Assembly: GCA_013339895.1 (NCBI GenBank)
Contig: JABACO010000001.1
Coordinates: 9,614,515 to 9,678,514 of the forward strand
From: Ephydatia muelleri
Lineage: Eukaryota; Porifera; Demospongiae; Spongillida; Spongillidae
Direction of reading: 5' to 3'
Length of the DNA stretch: 64,000 nucleotides
Part shown: positions 12,281 to 24,769 of the stretch, in pieces
Position numbering within the stretch: the stretch's first letter is position 1
How the letters are laid out: the number at the start of each line of letters is the position of its first letter
Translations under genes and position numbers: made by a program
Notes under the pieces: model-generated
What the model was told of the DNA's origin: nothing
Databases searched by the model: none
The model's input: the letters and a program-made list of their open reading frames with translations, nothing else

Positions 12281-12839
12281 TCCCCTCATCTGATCTGTCA
12301 CTCCCTAAAAGCATCCAAACCATGCCTCCATATCTACAAACCTCCTTCCTCAGTAACTGCCTCACCTGCTGCCTCAGTGCCTAGCTTAATAATTCCATGC
12401 ATCTTTTCTCACTTTCCCCTGAAGTGTGTCCTTCTGTTCCCCCTCCCCATCCCCCTTCCCCTCCCCCTGCTTCCCCAAACCCTGGCGTTCCCTTACTGCT
12501 CATTCTTTCCAAGATCCCAGCTCTCAGATGGTCCTTTATGGTATGGCCACACCTATCTATGGAGCAGCTCAGCCGGGGTGGACTTGTGAAAAATAAGAAA
12601 GAAGTGTCCACCCCACACAAAAGTTGGTTAACTTTTTCGCGGGCAAAGCCAATTATTATGGTATACATGTGCAAAAAAAGTGTTGCCCGTTGCAGGAAAA
12701 CGTAGTTAACTAAAAACTTACACTATATGACCAGGAAACAACAAGCTGAATATGTTGTTGACTACAAAGTTTGAACTGTTTAGAGTGGCTTTAGTATAAC
12801 CTGTAGTGCAATAGTGCTCTGTTGCCCATGAAAGAGTTA

Positions 12840-13560
12840 AAGCGGTGTGGTGGCTAGTCCATGAGGGTTGGTGCACTGCCACTCTTCCTGCACCCCTACC
12901 CATCACAGGTATCTATGTACTGGTGCCTGCCATCATGTCTGCGTCAAGTGACCACTGCTCAATCTGAGTTAGTGCTGGCATCCAAATTAAGATGTGTGCA
13001 TTGGAGCTGGATGGTGGTGTGAGCAGAGGTTCTGTGTATGTGTGTGGATTGGGAGCTTGCTGTGCTAGTGCTATATGTTTTATTTGCATCGAGACGTGTA
13101 TTGAGAAGTTGTGTGTCACAGCATTGTGTGTTTAGGATGGGCTTATTGTTGCATGCGTTCTAAGTGCATGTTGTGTGATGCATATGAGGAGTGTGATACA
13201 TGAGAAGGGATTGTCCAAACTGAGTTGGCAGTACTAACAAAGACATCCTCCCTCTCATCCAGCTTCTTACTAAAGCATCCTTTGGACCTTCCACGCATGA
13301 GAGCTATACAACAACTTGACATCGAAATCTACGAAAAAACTAGTTGGGTCCGGGTATCATGCATGTGTGGTTTTAGATTGAATAGTCAGCCATACACGCT
13401 TCTAAGTTCAAGCATATTATTTATTTTTAGAAAGCATCAAACTAGGTATGGATAAGATAACTCTGTTGTCAACGGGATGTGTGGGCTCTGATGAATCAAA
13501 CTTGAATGGTCTAGTCTTTAAAACAAGGTTTACTAATCAATGAATAGTTTTAAAACAAAA
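12840..13560. repeat. Shared flank of the proline-rich family, copy A side
   Basis: This is similar to 43308-44220, with blocks such as GGTGGCTAGTCCATGAGGGT and CTACTAAAGCATCCTTTGGA. Identity is clearly lower than in the 9 kb duplication, so it is an older paralogy. No coding potential is seen. Confidence 0.7.
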
Positions 13561-13744
13561 AATTTACATACATGTATGTTTTAAAACTATCCCACACAAC
13601 TAAGCTGATTGTAGCACTAGTTATTTGCAACTGTTTTTGCAGCTTATTGTAATATGATTCATCTTTAACCACATGCAAAGTACAAAAGTGTCAAAGGCTA
13701 AAAATAGTTAGAAGTAGTCATAGGCTGTCTATTAACATTTGCTA

Positions 13745-14958
13745 GAGGAGGTGGTGAAGACTGTCCTTGATGGTGACAATCAGTGTGTGCCAGGTACCAC
13801 ACACGTTGTAGGGAAAGAGTCCAGGGGGGGTCAAGTGATTTTGTGAGGGTTGTAGATGGCGCCATGAGTGGTGAGAGGGAGTTTAGGTGCAGAGGGGTGC
13901 CACTGGTCTAGGTTGTGGAGGGGTTATGGTTGGTACATTAGGTGTGGTGGTTTTAGAGGGTGTGGCTGATCTAGGCTGTGGATAGGGTGGTGTGGGTATG
14001 GCTGGTACATTGGGGGTGGCTGGTGTGTGATAAGGATGGTAGGAATGAATGATGGATTGGGGCGTGTTGGTTGGTGAGGTTGATGGTACTGGTGGTGATA
14101 GAGGAGGTAGTGTAGGCTGAGGAGGAGGTGCCAAATGAGGGGTTTCCCGCAGGTGGGCACTGATGGTGACAATCGGTGTGTGCCAGGCGCCACATGGAAC
14201 GAGTCCAAGGGGTCTAATGGTTGTGTGAGGGGTGTAGATGGTGCCAGGAGTGGTGAGGGAGTCTTAAATGCAGAGGGTGCCCACTGGTCTAGGTTGTGGA
14301 GGGGGTATGGTTGGTACTTTCGTATGGTGGTTTGGGTTGTTTTAGGGTGTGTGGCAGGTTCTAGACTGTGGAGGAAGTGTAGTGGGGTATGCTTGGTACA
14401 TTGGGTGTGGCCGGTGTTTTGGGGATGGCATGATTGGAGTGTGGTTGGGTTTGGGTAGAGGGGATGGTGAGGATGATGGTGCTGGTGGTGATAAAGGTGG
14501 TGAAGACTGAGGAGGAGATGAGGGTGAGAATGTTGCTGGGGATGATACTAACTGGAGGTGAGTGTGACTGCCCTCTGGTTAGAGATGGCAGCAGCCTCCA
14601 GTAGCTCGATCCTCTCCAGCATCCCATGAGTGTTCCCTTCTAATCGTTGGAACATCAAGAGGAATTTTGTCTCCAATGCAGCCAATGGAGATGGCCCTGC
14701 ATCATCATTCATCTCATGGGGTTGAGATGATGACGGTCGTTCCTCTAGTGGCTGGTTTGGAGGAGCTGGTCCTTCAGCGGTGGTTGGATAAGGTGGGCTG
14801 GTCCTCCTCCTGGTGGTTGTAGGGGGGGGGGGGGGGGGAGGGGGGGCTATTCCTCCAGCAGGTATTGCTGCTACTCGTTCCAGTGCAGCCAGAAGGTCTG
14901 ACGTGTGATTCTGGACACATTTGGCAGCACGTTGTTCTAAAATACACGGGCAAAGCAC
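13745..14958 (-). pseudogene. Proline-rich gene family, copy B (inverted)
   Basis: The minus-strand frame 14958-14548 (136 aa) encodes the family's N-terminus: a heptad-like region (QNHTSDLLAALERVAA), a Pro-rich linker enlarged by a 17-G run at 14822-14838, an acidic HEMNDDAGPSPLAALET block and the coiled-coil HGMLERIELLEAAAISNQR. An extra G after NQR shifts the frame away from the Pro/Ser-rich body. The body follows in broken frames to about 13745 and contains an internal duplication (13745-13975 resembles 14150-14330). Copies A and B together form an inverted pair. Confidence 0.65.
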
Positions 14959-15189
14959 TTCATACTGGGTTTTGCAACTATAGCACTCTGCAGTTCAGCT
15001 GAACAAATTGCATATTTGCTAAAATGTACTGGGTGTTCATGAATTTAAAAAGCTATTACTCAGCTATTTCTCACTTACAAATTTCACATAATATATGTGA
15101 AAGCAAATTAACGGACCACAGTGGATGGTACAGCTCTTAATTTTTAATTTGCAATAATTAACTAAGTCATACGTTTACATGGATGTATG

Positions 15190-17470
15190 AATATAATTGG
15201 TTGAACTTGATCAATTTAATGGCCACTATTTGACCATGATTACAATGAAATTAGAGGGTCCTGCTATACAGGTTTGTAGTCTTCTTGCCTTCTCATCTCC
15301 ATTGAACTGCTTAGATCCGCAGTGTTGTCTAGTCAGTTATTGTGTTGTACATCCATCTTTGGGTTGCCGATCCTCAGTTCAGCAACCTAGCACAGATGCA
15401 TGTTGCATTCAGCTAGCTTTTCTTTCAGACATGAGTTCTTAGACAAATATTGTGTAGCAATTCATTCTCCTAATGGTTCATGTGAGGCAGCTGGACTTGT
15501 TATCATATGGGTTCACGTGAGGGGGCTGGACTTGCCATCATGAGGAGGTATAATATATTTTAAAAACAAATGTGTTTGTTTCAATTGAAATAGCAGGTGG
15601 TCATAAACTGATCTCATGTATTTCCCTATAGTATTTAAAACCATCTTGTTTACCTGAAACTGGAAGATTGTGAGGACCAGGGCTAAGAGATTGTGAAGGT
15701 TAGCTTCCCTGTATTGCGTTAATTATTCTTGACATTTTGTGGGTTGCTCGTGTAGGTACAAAAGTGCTAATTATTACCGACTATCACCTGGTTAGAAAAT
15801 ATACAATGAAAATCAGGAATGAAGAATTGTTAATGATTCATTTTAGTGTTTAGAAGTAGTCAGAACTATAAAAGTAGCCTGTCCTTTTGTCAATAGTTAA
15901 GGCGGGCTATCATTGTGTTATACATCAATGCTTGTAACGACTTGTACAATTTAGATTTAATCACGGGGCACCTGTGCTTACGATTTGCTTACACCTTTTC
16001 TTATAGTCCTGAAGACGCATCTGTATTAAGTTCTAGTGAAAATTAGAGTGGACATATAACTGAATTGAGTTGGATGATCTGTTGGTAACATCTGCGACAC
16101 TGGCAAAAAGTGTTTCTCCAAGCAACTGTATGGAGCTACTGATTATTTGCAAAATTGACTGAACAAATTATGTCAGGCAAGTATGTTCGCAAGTCAATTT
16201 AAAGTACAAATACCGCAGCATTTATGTAACATTACATTATATCTATAGATGCAAATGACAATGAATAATTTAGTTCTGACCAATGATGCATCAGATTTGT
16301 AAACAACTAGTGTTAAAATGCTTTGCTTATTTTATGTAAGCAACATGTAAAGCCTGTGACTACTACTAATCAAAGAGTATAAATCCGTATTATTATAACA
16401 TTGCATCGTGGAAAATGAAATGAAGCACACATCTATTAATTTCATTACTGCATCTGTCAATAAATAGTAGTTAGTGCGTTATCCTCGTAATTTTGAATAT
16501 TCTATAATTATCATTATGCAAGTGTGATATGAATCTCATCATTTAGTGTTGGGTGACTTTCTAGCTGGCAGTCATTGTTAGGTAGACACTTTATTTGTAT
16601 TGATGCAGAATTGATAGAAAATAAATTAAATCTGGAGCTATGTGTCGCCATTAATTTCCATTTTACCATTTTGCTCTATACACTGTGTGTTTATAAAGCC
16701 TGCATTTCAAAACAGCTTGGTGCGCATTGCTAATTATATATGGAGCACGGAAACTAGATGTACATTGCAATTGAATACTAATGCATCTATAGATCAACAA
16801 TGCTTGAATTTTCTTTTTCTACTGTAGGTAAAATACTGACAGATGAATACTTCTCAATCCTGTTCAATATGTCGGTGTTGACATAGAGGATACTGCTAAA
16901 ATGTAATATCAGACAAAGGAATGAAACAACAGCATTAAATGATAAAGGTGGACCAATAATCGCACAAGAGGTCACACATAGTTTGATTATTTGGCTTCAG
17001 TGCATAAAAACGTTGTATATGGGACAATTAATATTAAAAAAAAAAAAGAAATCTAGAAAGTAAATACATGTATTAGGACCCTATTGCTGTAATTCTCAGC
17101 ATATACATGTACATTGTCATACTGATAAACAGCATCATGCACATTAAGCATTCAGTAATGAACTTTAGCTTAGTACAATATAGTGAGAGTATTTTGTGGT
17201 GGATTTCAGCATGATATGATTTTAATACTATTGAAAAAAAAATTGGTATTACATTAATGAGACATATTGGTGGTACTCAAATATGAAGTCAGAGTGTTTG
17301 TAGAGAAAGACGAGAATATACACACCTTACTACAAATGTGAATGCATTTGGCATGAATACGTAAATAATACATAACTCTGAGTTTGGAAAGAATATTAAT
17401 AACCCATTGTGACGCAGCTTCTTACTGTATGAAATGCAAACCGTAGATTATTTAATTTTTACTCTCAGTC
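15190..17470. repeat. Diverged duplicate block I (pairs with 46290-48060)
   Basis: Many stretches match 46290-48060 in the same order, for example GTCAGTTATTGTG, GTTCATGTGAGGC, CTATCACCTGGTT, TGGGACAATTA and ATTACATTAATGAGA. Gaps and substitutions are frequent. No gene is seen in either copy. It lies at the same relative place after the proline-rich family in both regions. Confidence 0.75.
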
Positions 17471-18100
17471 TTGACCAGTAGCTTGAAAAGCACATACAGG
17501 TTAACAAGCCTCATGCACTTACATGTACAAACAAACAGCTCACGCGATATCAGATAATGATAAACAAAGTGATCACAAGACCTAAAAAAAACCATAACAA
17601 GATTCTATGTCTTGAAAGGGGGCAGGGGGGGGGGAAGTGGGGGGGAGGGCAGGGATAGAAATCAACCATCCATACATACTGCAAGTCAGAACATTTCAAT
17701 ATATCCTCCAAAATACATAACATCGCAAGATTTGATGTCTTGCAATCTGTGTCAAGTAGAGAGGGAGAAAAATTCAAGTTAGGACAGCACTCACATGGAT
17801 ACGCACACATGGATGCAAATTATTGCCCCACCCCCTAAATATATTAATGCGAATGCTTGTGGTCACGTGCAATTCTAATGCTCTGATCACACACATGAAA
17901 TGTGTATATACAAACGTACAGTATGGCACAAGATATTGTACATACTGGCATGTAGCGACATGTGGATACAGATGTATAGACACATACCTAACACACACAA
18001 TCGGTACAATAATGCCAAGATTCATAGGTGCATGCCCCACACATACACACATGCCAAGTAGTGTATTCCTTACACATGCAATTTCAAACTTGCTCACATA
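17471..18100. other. Non-coding stretch with G-run and CA words
   Basis: A purine-rich, G-rich patch lies at 17618-17650, and imperfect CACATG/ACACAC words lie at 17990-18080. No gene is recognised. Confidence 0.4.
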
Positions 18101-20830
18101 GGTTTCATGAGTTCAATCTTTGTGGTTTTGCGAGGACCGCAATCAAGGAGCTGTCTGCAATAATGGTTACTGTGAAACAGGAAAAGGTTGAACACTGTTT
18201 CACGAAGTACCAGATTTCAAACAAATCTACCCTGTATTTGGGATCAATAGTGAGTATTTCACAGAAAAACCAGGTCAAACTATGAGTCAGAAACACTAAG
18301 GTTGTTCTTGACTGTTTCAAACGAAGATGGAACCTAATATAGTGCCTGACTACAGGACAATCTTCAGCACCGACAAGTGGGTGAAAGACACACAAAAAAC
18401 ATAGTCTCACTCAATGCAGAGAATGTGCACACTCTTATGTATCATATCAGAAAGCATTTCCAGGAGCAACATAGTGCAAATAGAGAAATCTACCTACTCC
18501 AGCAAACCAGTTGTGTGATGAGTACCCTGACACAGGCGATGGAAGAAAATAAACAAATGGATGTAGTTGAGGCATCAAGAGATTTAGTGGAAGGAATAGA
18601 GAAATCATATTAGGAAAAAGTTGGCAGTCCATACAGTTACTTCCACGTATGGTGAATTCAGGAAACATACAGGGAAACAAAATGCTGCAGAGAAGAACAC
18701 CAACTTATTAAGTAGTGTATAAATCACATGCAACAAGGCAGCAAATGTTGCCCAGATGGTACTACAGGAAGGGCTTTCGTTAAGATCATACAACAGAATT
18801 CGTCTATTGCAATCATTTGAAGCACCAGGATAACGAAGCAGTGGAAAAGTCAAACACACATTCACCATCCCTGCAAGTATATCATGGGATACATCAGTTG
18901 CAGTGATGGAAATAGAAAACTGGGATACCACAACGAAGTTGAACTGGTCTGCACTAGCAGGAAGGTACAGTGTACCTGGTCATAACGGTGGGCAAGTGCT
19001 AAAAGAATGCGCACAACGCCCTCGGGAGTCGATACTTGCCAACTTGATGGACTGGAACACCAAAAGACAGAGAAGAAAGCTGAAAATGGCAGGAGGTGAA
19101 ATCTCAGTTCCATATTCAGGCACCATGGAGGAAGTAAAAGAAGTGTGGAAAAGACAGATTAATGAAGGAGTGTTCACAGTAGGAGAAGAATGTGCCCCAA
19201 GAGAGGTAACAACACAGAGCACACAGGGTGGTGAGGTTGTGACACAAGCACGTACCATACACAGCAGAAAAGTACCTCTTAAATTGCATATGGGAACGAC
19301 TTTTGAAATGACACGAGCCCTACATGCGTCTGCAGTCGGATGACCAGCTCCATTCCATGTCTCGAACTAATGCAATACAGATCCTGAAATGGTTCCATGA
19401 GGCTGTGTATGACAGTGAGAACATAATTCGCATTACATGTAGACATCGAATTAAGGGTCTAGGATCCAGCCATTCTTTGTAACAAAGAAAAAAATGGACA
19501 CACACAACCCTAATGTCAATATACAGGATTTAATAGAAACGCCGGGGGTGCACATTATTGGGTTTTCAAGTGCTGCCCACACGACAATATACTCATAAGA
19601 CGGAGTATCTTGTTTGAAAGACAGTCACATACCAAACATGTCCAGCAATGGCATTCCAGTAGAAGACACTATTTGGTATTTCTCCAATGATGGACCAGCA
19701 TGAAATTATGGGGATTTCAACAAGGAGGAGCAATACGCTGTGGTGCATTTGACATTCAAGCTACAATGACCAGTGATAGTGCACATTTACTTGTGCTGAT
19801 GTGGAGAACACTCGAAGAATAACAGAACCAAATTATGGCAGGGCAGGTTGGCAAAAAGCAAAATTAAAGCCCCTCAGCAGACTTTCTAAAACAAAATTAC
19901 AGGTGGAGCTTACCTTGAGAGGAATTGATGTCCCCAGCACTGCATTGAAAAAAAGAATTAGAAGCCAATTTGCAAGGACTACTTCGTGGATTTGTTCCAG
20001 AGCCAACATTGTTGATGAATGATCCATGTCAAAGCCTTCAGTCACTACACCTAGGACGATACTACACCATCTTGGAATGTGAGCCTATACACGACTTGAA
20101 GGGTCACATCCACAACCTAATAAACAGAGGCTTAGAACCTTGGTATCAAGTCACAGTCTGAAGCTGTCATGTTCTTAGGGAAACAGGATTTCAAATGATA
20201 TAATTGCAGGAATAGGTATGGCAAATCACGCTAATCTCGTAGCAACACACAAACTAACAGAGACTACTCAGAAAAATAAAAATTCAACTCTAGGGTAGCA
20301 ATAACTAGATAAACTGCCCATGTGCATCCGATATTTCGAGTGCACATATGGGGTACAATATTCGTTGTGAAGTACACAGGACACAACAGAATCCATCATA
20401 TCACAAGCAATGTCAAAGGAAACAAAAAGAGCCTGTGATTACAGGCACACTGCTATACTACTCCTGATGAGCTTAAGTATGACAATCGGTCACCGTTGCG
20501 CTTTATCTTCAGGAGCATTGTGGAGATGAGTGAGATCGTGTACAGTTCCGAAGATAAGCACACCACCAGGAGCATTCTTCGCCTCTACAATCTAACATGG
20601 TTGCATGCTATGACATGCACAGAGGTAATGTACACACCCAGAAATATGATGACAGAAAAGTTTTTCGGTGCATACTTCCATGCCCTAAATAGTTCTGCTG
20701 CTCAACAGTACGAGGTTGTGTGCCTGAAACGTGTGAATACAGAAAATGAAGCGAGGGTGCTTGGAATGGCAAATAAAATTGCTGCCACAACCTCCAACAC
20801 AGGAAGCCGGGTCATTCTATGTCAGATCAC
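18100..20830 (+). pseudogene. C-terminal half of a repetitive-element protein with SAP-like segment
   Basis: Plus-strand frames in order: 18377-18613 (helical, Glu/Gln-rich); 18903-19343 containing NWSALAGRYSVPGHNGGQ, GGEISVPY and a GEECAP block; 19801-20022 with a SAP-like helix pair (LSRLSKTKLQVELTLRGIDV); 19970-20161 with ECEPIHDLKGHIHN; and 20496-20830 with SILRLYNLTWLHAM, KFFGAYFHAL and NTENEARVLG. These blocks and their order resemble a long uncharacterised transposon-associated protein found in many copies in cnidarians and sponges (recognised from memory). A run of seven A near 19950 marks one frameshift, and other breaks exist. The last block runs into the terminal-repeat arm at 20807. 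The N-terminal half probably corresponds to the minus-strand gene at 21375-22294. Confidence 0.55.
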
Positions 20831-21207
20831 CCAGTCAATAACACTGCACCCTCTCAGATTTAGATGAAATTGGTATATATGATTAATATCAATGGGAAAG
20901 TTATCACACCAATTATCACCTTTTGTGATGAATTAGATTAGGAGATAATCAAGTTTTTATTTTTTCTTACCTTTCTGACCTCTCAACACTTGCACCCTCT
21001 TTCATATTAAGTGATGGTCCAAATATATCATGTAAGATATCATTTTAAAGCTCAGAGCATGACAAATCACATGCTAATTTTACTTTAATGCTATGGATTA
21101 TATAGTTAGTATTATTGTGCAATGAAATATTTATCCTTGTGTCCCCTAAAAAGGATAGGTAGTTATTAAAAAATGCCACCATTTCCCAGAAAGCCCTACC
21201 ATTCTAG
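20807..21207 (+). repeat. Terminal-repeat arm, left
   Basis: About 400 bp that match the reverse complement of 22611-23022 at close to 90% by eye. The outer end is GTCATTCTATGTCAGATCACC and the inner end is CCCTACCATTCTAG. Relative to the coding remnant on its left (plus strand), the arm lies downstream of the C-terminus. Confidence 0.9.
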
Positions 21208-21374
21208 CACTGCATTATTTAAAAAAATTGGTGGCAAATGATAACATTATTGTTCCCTGACATAAAATAGTTACCACTGTCACAGTAATGTATTCGTTTA
21301 CTATAGAGTATGCCAAGAAAAGTATATAATTACACACAAATACAACAGCGTATTGTGGATGTGATATTACACTC

Positions 21375-21632
21375 CTATTTCTCACACAAATTATGAGCCT
21401 TTGTAGCCTTGGACATTGATTCCTGTGAAAGGGAGTACCCTCCTCTTCCACTGGTTAGGATGGGGTGCTCAATCGTGCAAAGAATGTCACTTTCACAAAT
21501 CCAACAAGTGTCGTCCTTTTCAGGAAAAACATAACTACTAATTCCAACACTAGGATGCATGAAAACTTCACAAAACTCCTCAGATATATCCTTCACAGCC
21601 AAATCAGACCTCGTCATCGTACATACATGCAA
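21375..21632 (-). pseudogene. Cys-containing coding remnant downstream of the zinc-finger exons
   Basis: A minus-strand frame of 85 residues contains VKDISEEFCEVFMHP and DTCWICESDILCTIEHP, with a C-x2-C and a further Cys. It follows the zinc-finger gene on the same strand after about 110 bp. It could be a further exon of the same element protein. The frame is not demonstrably joined. Confidence 0.35.
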
Positions 21633-21744
21633 TGTAGCTGCCCTTGGTCACATCAGAGGTATCAATCTGCAATGACCCCACAATACTAACCACAGCAGTC
21701 CTCTCTCCAGAGGATATTTCATGCACTGCTAGGGTGCTAGTTGA

Positions 21745-22294
21745 TTATGGAACATAGCGATGATACCTCTGTGTTTCCTTGATGGTGCGGTTAGTACTGA
21801 AATGTTCAACCTTACCAAGTTTTACTGGAGTGAGGTTTAAATAGTGAATAACTTCCTCAATATCTACTCCATGAACAACACTGTCATCAGAAGTAGATTC
21901 GGTGAAAGCAGACAAAGGGAGCTCTTCGTTCAAATAAGATGTTGGTGGACCAGGAATTGGTAAATCAACAAGTGTGGGGAACTCTTCAGGAGCTTGGACA
22001 GACAATTTCTGTAAGTGTGTCCTGCACAATGAGCACAGTTTGTCTCCTGGAATAAGGGAGATGCCCACTTTTCAGTGCACCTGCCCTACACTTACTAGTG
22101 ATCTCCCTTAGTGACTTCTTTCGTGGCTTGCAGTCTTTGTGCTGATCAAAGACATTGCAGCACTTTCTCTGTAGAACAGAGTACTTGTGCAGATACCTCT
22201 GCTCATGATGTGAACAAATGTCACAAATATCAGTCGAAGCCAACTTGGAACGCAACGAAAGAAGTTCGATCTCATCATTGGAAACTGTGCGCAC
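21745..22294 (-). CDS. Two-exon zinc-finger protein of a repetitive element, copy 2
   Basis: Exon 1 is 22294-22096 (ATG at 22294) and exon 2 is 22046-21745 (stop TAA). The 49 bp intron has donor GTAAGT and acceptor TTATTCCAG, and the phases fit (one base plus two), giving 166 residues. Visible motifs are C-x2-C-x2-HH (about residues 24-30), RYLHKY, KCC, His/Cys residues at 52-55 and basic PRKKSLREIT. After the intron come KLCSLCRTHL (a second C-x2-C) and an acidic, Pro-rich tail ending near EEVIHYLNLTPVKLGK. This is most likely a DNA- or protein-binding zinc module from the N-terminus of the mobile element whose C-terminal half lies at 18.1-20.8 kb on the opposite strand. I cannot name the family. 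Confidence 0.5.
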
Positions 22295-22610
22295 TGTTTG
22301 GACTTTAGTGTATGTAATGGCAAATCACTTTCCAAGGGTTCCAAAGCTGCCACGATTTCAAATGCACGACACGCGTATTGCAGAACAGGAAGCGCTCAGC
22401 TGTTTATTAGCCACGTAAGGCTTCATGCGCCTATGTTCTGTTTACATTTAATACCACAAGTGTGCAGAAATCATGAATAAATTAACACATGAAGCCTCGC
22501 AATGCCACATTGGCCTTGAAATCAAACCGTTTGAAAAAATAGTCTTCCTAGGAAAATGTATGGTATGTTAACAGCATGATTTGCCATCGTATTTTTAATT
22601 TCTTTATGAA

Positions 22611-23022
22611 CTAGAATGGTAGGGCTTTCTGGGAAATGGTGGCATTTTTAATAACTACCTATCCTTTTTAGGGGACACAAGGTTAAATATTTCATTGCAC
22701 AATAATACTAACTATATAATCCATAGCATTAAAGTAAAAATACCATGTGATTTGTCATGCTCTGAGCTTCAAAATGATACCTTACACGATATGTTTGGAC
22801 CATCTCTTAATATGAAAGGGGGGTGCAATCGTTGAGAGGTCAGAAAGGTATATACAAATTAAAAATTAATTATCTTCTAATCTAATTCATCACAAAAGGT
22901 GATAATTGGTGTAATAACTTTCCCAGTGATACTTAACATTTATACCAAATTTCATCTAATTCTGAGAGGCTGCAGTGTTATAAACTAAGGGTCATTGGGT
23001 GATCTGACATGGAATAACCCAG
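22611..23022 (-). repeat. Terminal-repeat arm, right
   Basis: This is the inverted partner of 20807-21207. Relative to the zinc-finger gene on its left (minus strand), the arm lies upstream of the start codon. Both arms therefore have the same orientation relative to their own coding remnants, as terminal direct repeats would, although they are inverted relative to each other. The duplicate in copy 1 is at 666-1077. Confidence 0.9.
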
Positions 23023-23361
23023 CCAGAAAATTTACTTCTAAATATCTTACTCAGACTACAGGCTGGTGCACAGCGTGACCGAAACACCTAGGAAGAGGAA
23101 GAGCAAAAAAAACTCTATACGAATAGGCTACCACTACACGACTGTCACCAAAGTGATGTTGTGAAAGTATGCATTCAGCTGGCAGGCTCATCTGAACAGA
23201 AAAGCTCCTTGATGGACCACATGAGCCAGCCTTCAGGCCTTAGGGTCCTCCACTGAAACATTTCAAGAACACATCTCTTGAGCTGTTGGATGTCAAGAAA
23301 AGAGAGATGTTTAAAGCATTGTAGTAAACTTCCTGCTGAAACACTAAGGGTATATAATACA

Positions 23362-23389
23362 GGGGGGGGGGGGGGGGGGGGGGGGGGGG
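23362..23389 (+). repeat. Poly-G run of 28
   Basis: A homopolymer of 28 G. The corresponding run in copy 1 is 16 G (1416-1431). Such runs are replication- and assembly-unstable and can fold into G-quadruplexes. Confidence 0.95.
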
Positions 23390-23458
23390 CTCAGAGATCA
23401 TAGACGGTCTGATTTCTGTACTCATCTGCATTGAATGAGCCAGCTCATCCACAGTATT

Positions 23459-23723
23459 CTATTGAGTCCTCTTCGGCTTCAGTTTCGCATTCAGCTTCAA
23501 TTCCACATGTTCAGCCTTCATCAGCTTCAGCTTCAGTTCCACATGTCGAGTGTTCATCAGCTTCAGTTTCCACGTGTCCGGTCCTCTTAGCAGTTTCACG
23601 TGTCCAGTCCTCTTCAGTTCCACGTGTCCAATCCTCTTTAGTTCCACATGTACAGTCCTTGATAGTTCCACATGTCCAGTCCTCTTTAGTTCCACGTGTC
23701 TAGTCCTTTACAGTTCCACATGC
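23459..23723 (+). repeat. 24-bp-type minisatellite, copy 2
   Basis: Same minisatellite as 1501-1765. Compared with copy 1, a base is gained near 23568 and another is lost near 23588. The plus-strand frame therefore shifts and returns, which is typical of non-coding repeat turnover or sequencing error. Confidence 0.8.
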
Positions 23724-24497
23724 GCTGTCCTCATCAACTTAACGTTATTCACAACCATCTAACACAGAAATGATGGACAGCAGTATTACAAAAGAACAAT
23801 TCAAAACCAAAACTGTTTTGTCATTTTCGAGGTGTTACATGTAGGAACAAAATAGTACAGCTGGCCTACACAAAATCTAGATGACGAAAAGAGCAAAAAA
23901 AACGATCTTACAAGAGCATCAATCGGAAGACAGCATGACAAGATACTGCAAGTTTTAATAACAACATCTGTGATGAATGCCAGAGAATTGAAAGACTACC
24001 CACTTTAAGCTCAGTTGACGAAGACAAAATGAATGCTGGCAAAAAAAATTGTACCTCGAACTACATGTAGCACTTCAGATATCAGCAACCCAATCGGAAG
24101 GAGCCCATGTCCATTACTCTATACTATTTGTATGAAATTATGCTGTGGTAGACACTTCCATTCATTATTGTCGGCTACGTACACGAATAATTAGTCTAGG
24201 AGTACAAGAATTAGCGTCTGTGTAGTGCTAAAGGTATAACGTAACGAGTATCAGCAGTGCTTTGAATAGAACGTGTTTAGAAAAAAACTAGCACTGATTG
24301 GTTTCATTATAAACAATTGGGCACAGTTTGTTTTAAACTAGTTCTCAATAGCCGTTCCAAATTAAATAGCGAAAGGCTAACATTGCAGACTATACCTAAG
24401 CACACGGGATAGAATGCACAAGGATCGATATTAGAATGACAGATCTACACGGTCGGTGGTTCTGCTAAGTCGAATAACTTAAAACATGTTTCTTTTC

Positions 24498-24769
24498 TGG
24501 CTCTACTTAAGCTTTAACGTTAAGCAGTCCATTTCGTTCCTGGCTCTGCTTGATAGCTTTTAAATTCAGCCATCTGTTTCTTTTCTTGGCTCTGCTTCGT
24601 AGCTTTCACGTTCAGTGGCCACTTCTTGCCTGGCTCTGTCTGATACCTTTCACGTTCAACAAGCTGTTTCTTTTGGATACCTTTCGCATTCAGCAGCCCG
24701 TTTCTTTTGTGGCTCTGCTTGATACCTTTAGCGTTCAGCGGCCTGTTTCTTTTCAGGCTCTGCTTTGTA
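24498..24769 (-). repeat. About 45-bp minisatellite, copy 2
   Basis: Copy 2 of the minisatellite at 2541-2812. The same 102-residue minus-strand frame is open here (24520-24828). The unit length is close to a multiple of three, which alone can keep a frame open. Confidence 0.8.

Noticed and set aside
20807-23022. Simple 2.2 kb transposon with 400 bp terminal inverted repeats
   Set aside because: Not excluded, but no clear target duplication was seen. The arms keep the same orientation relative to their own coding remnants, which fits a rearranged direct-repeat element better.
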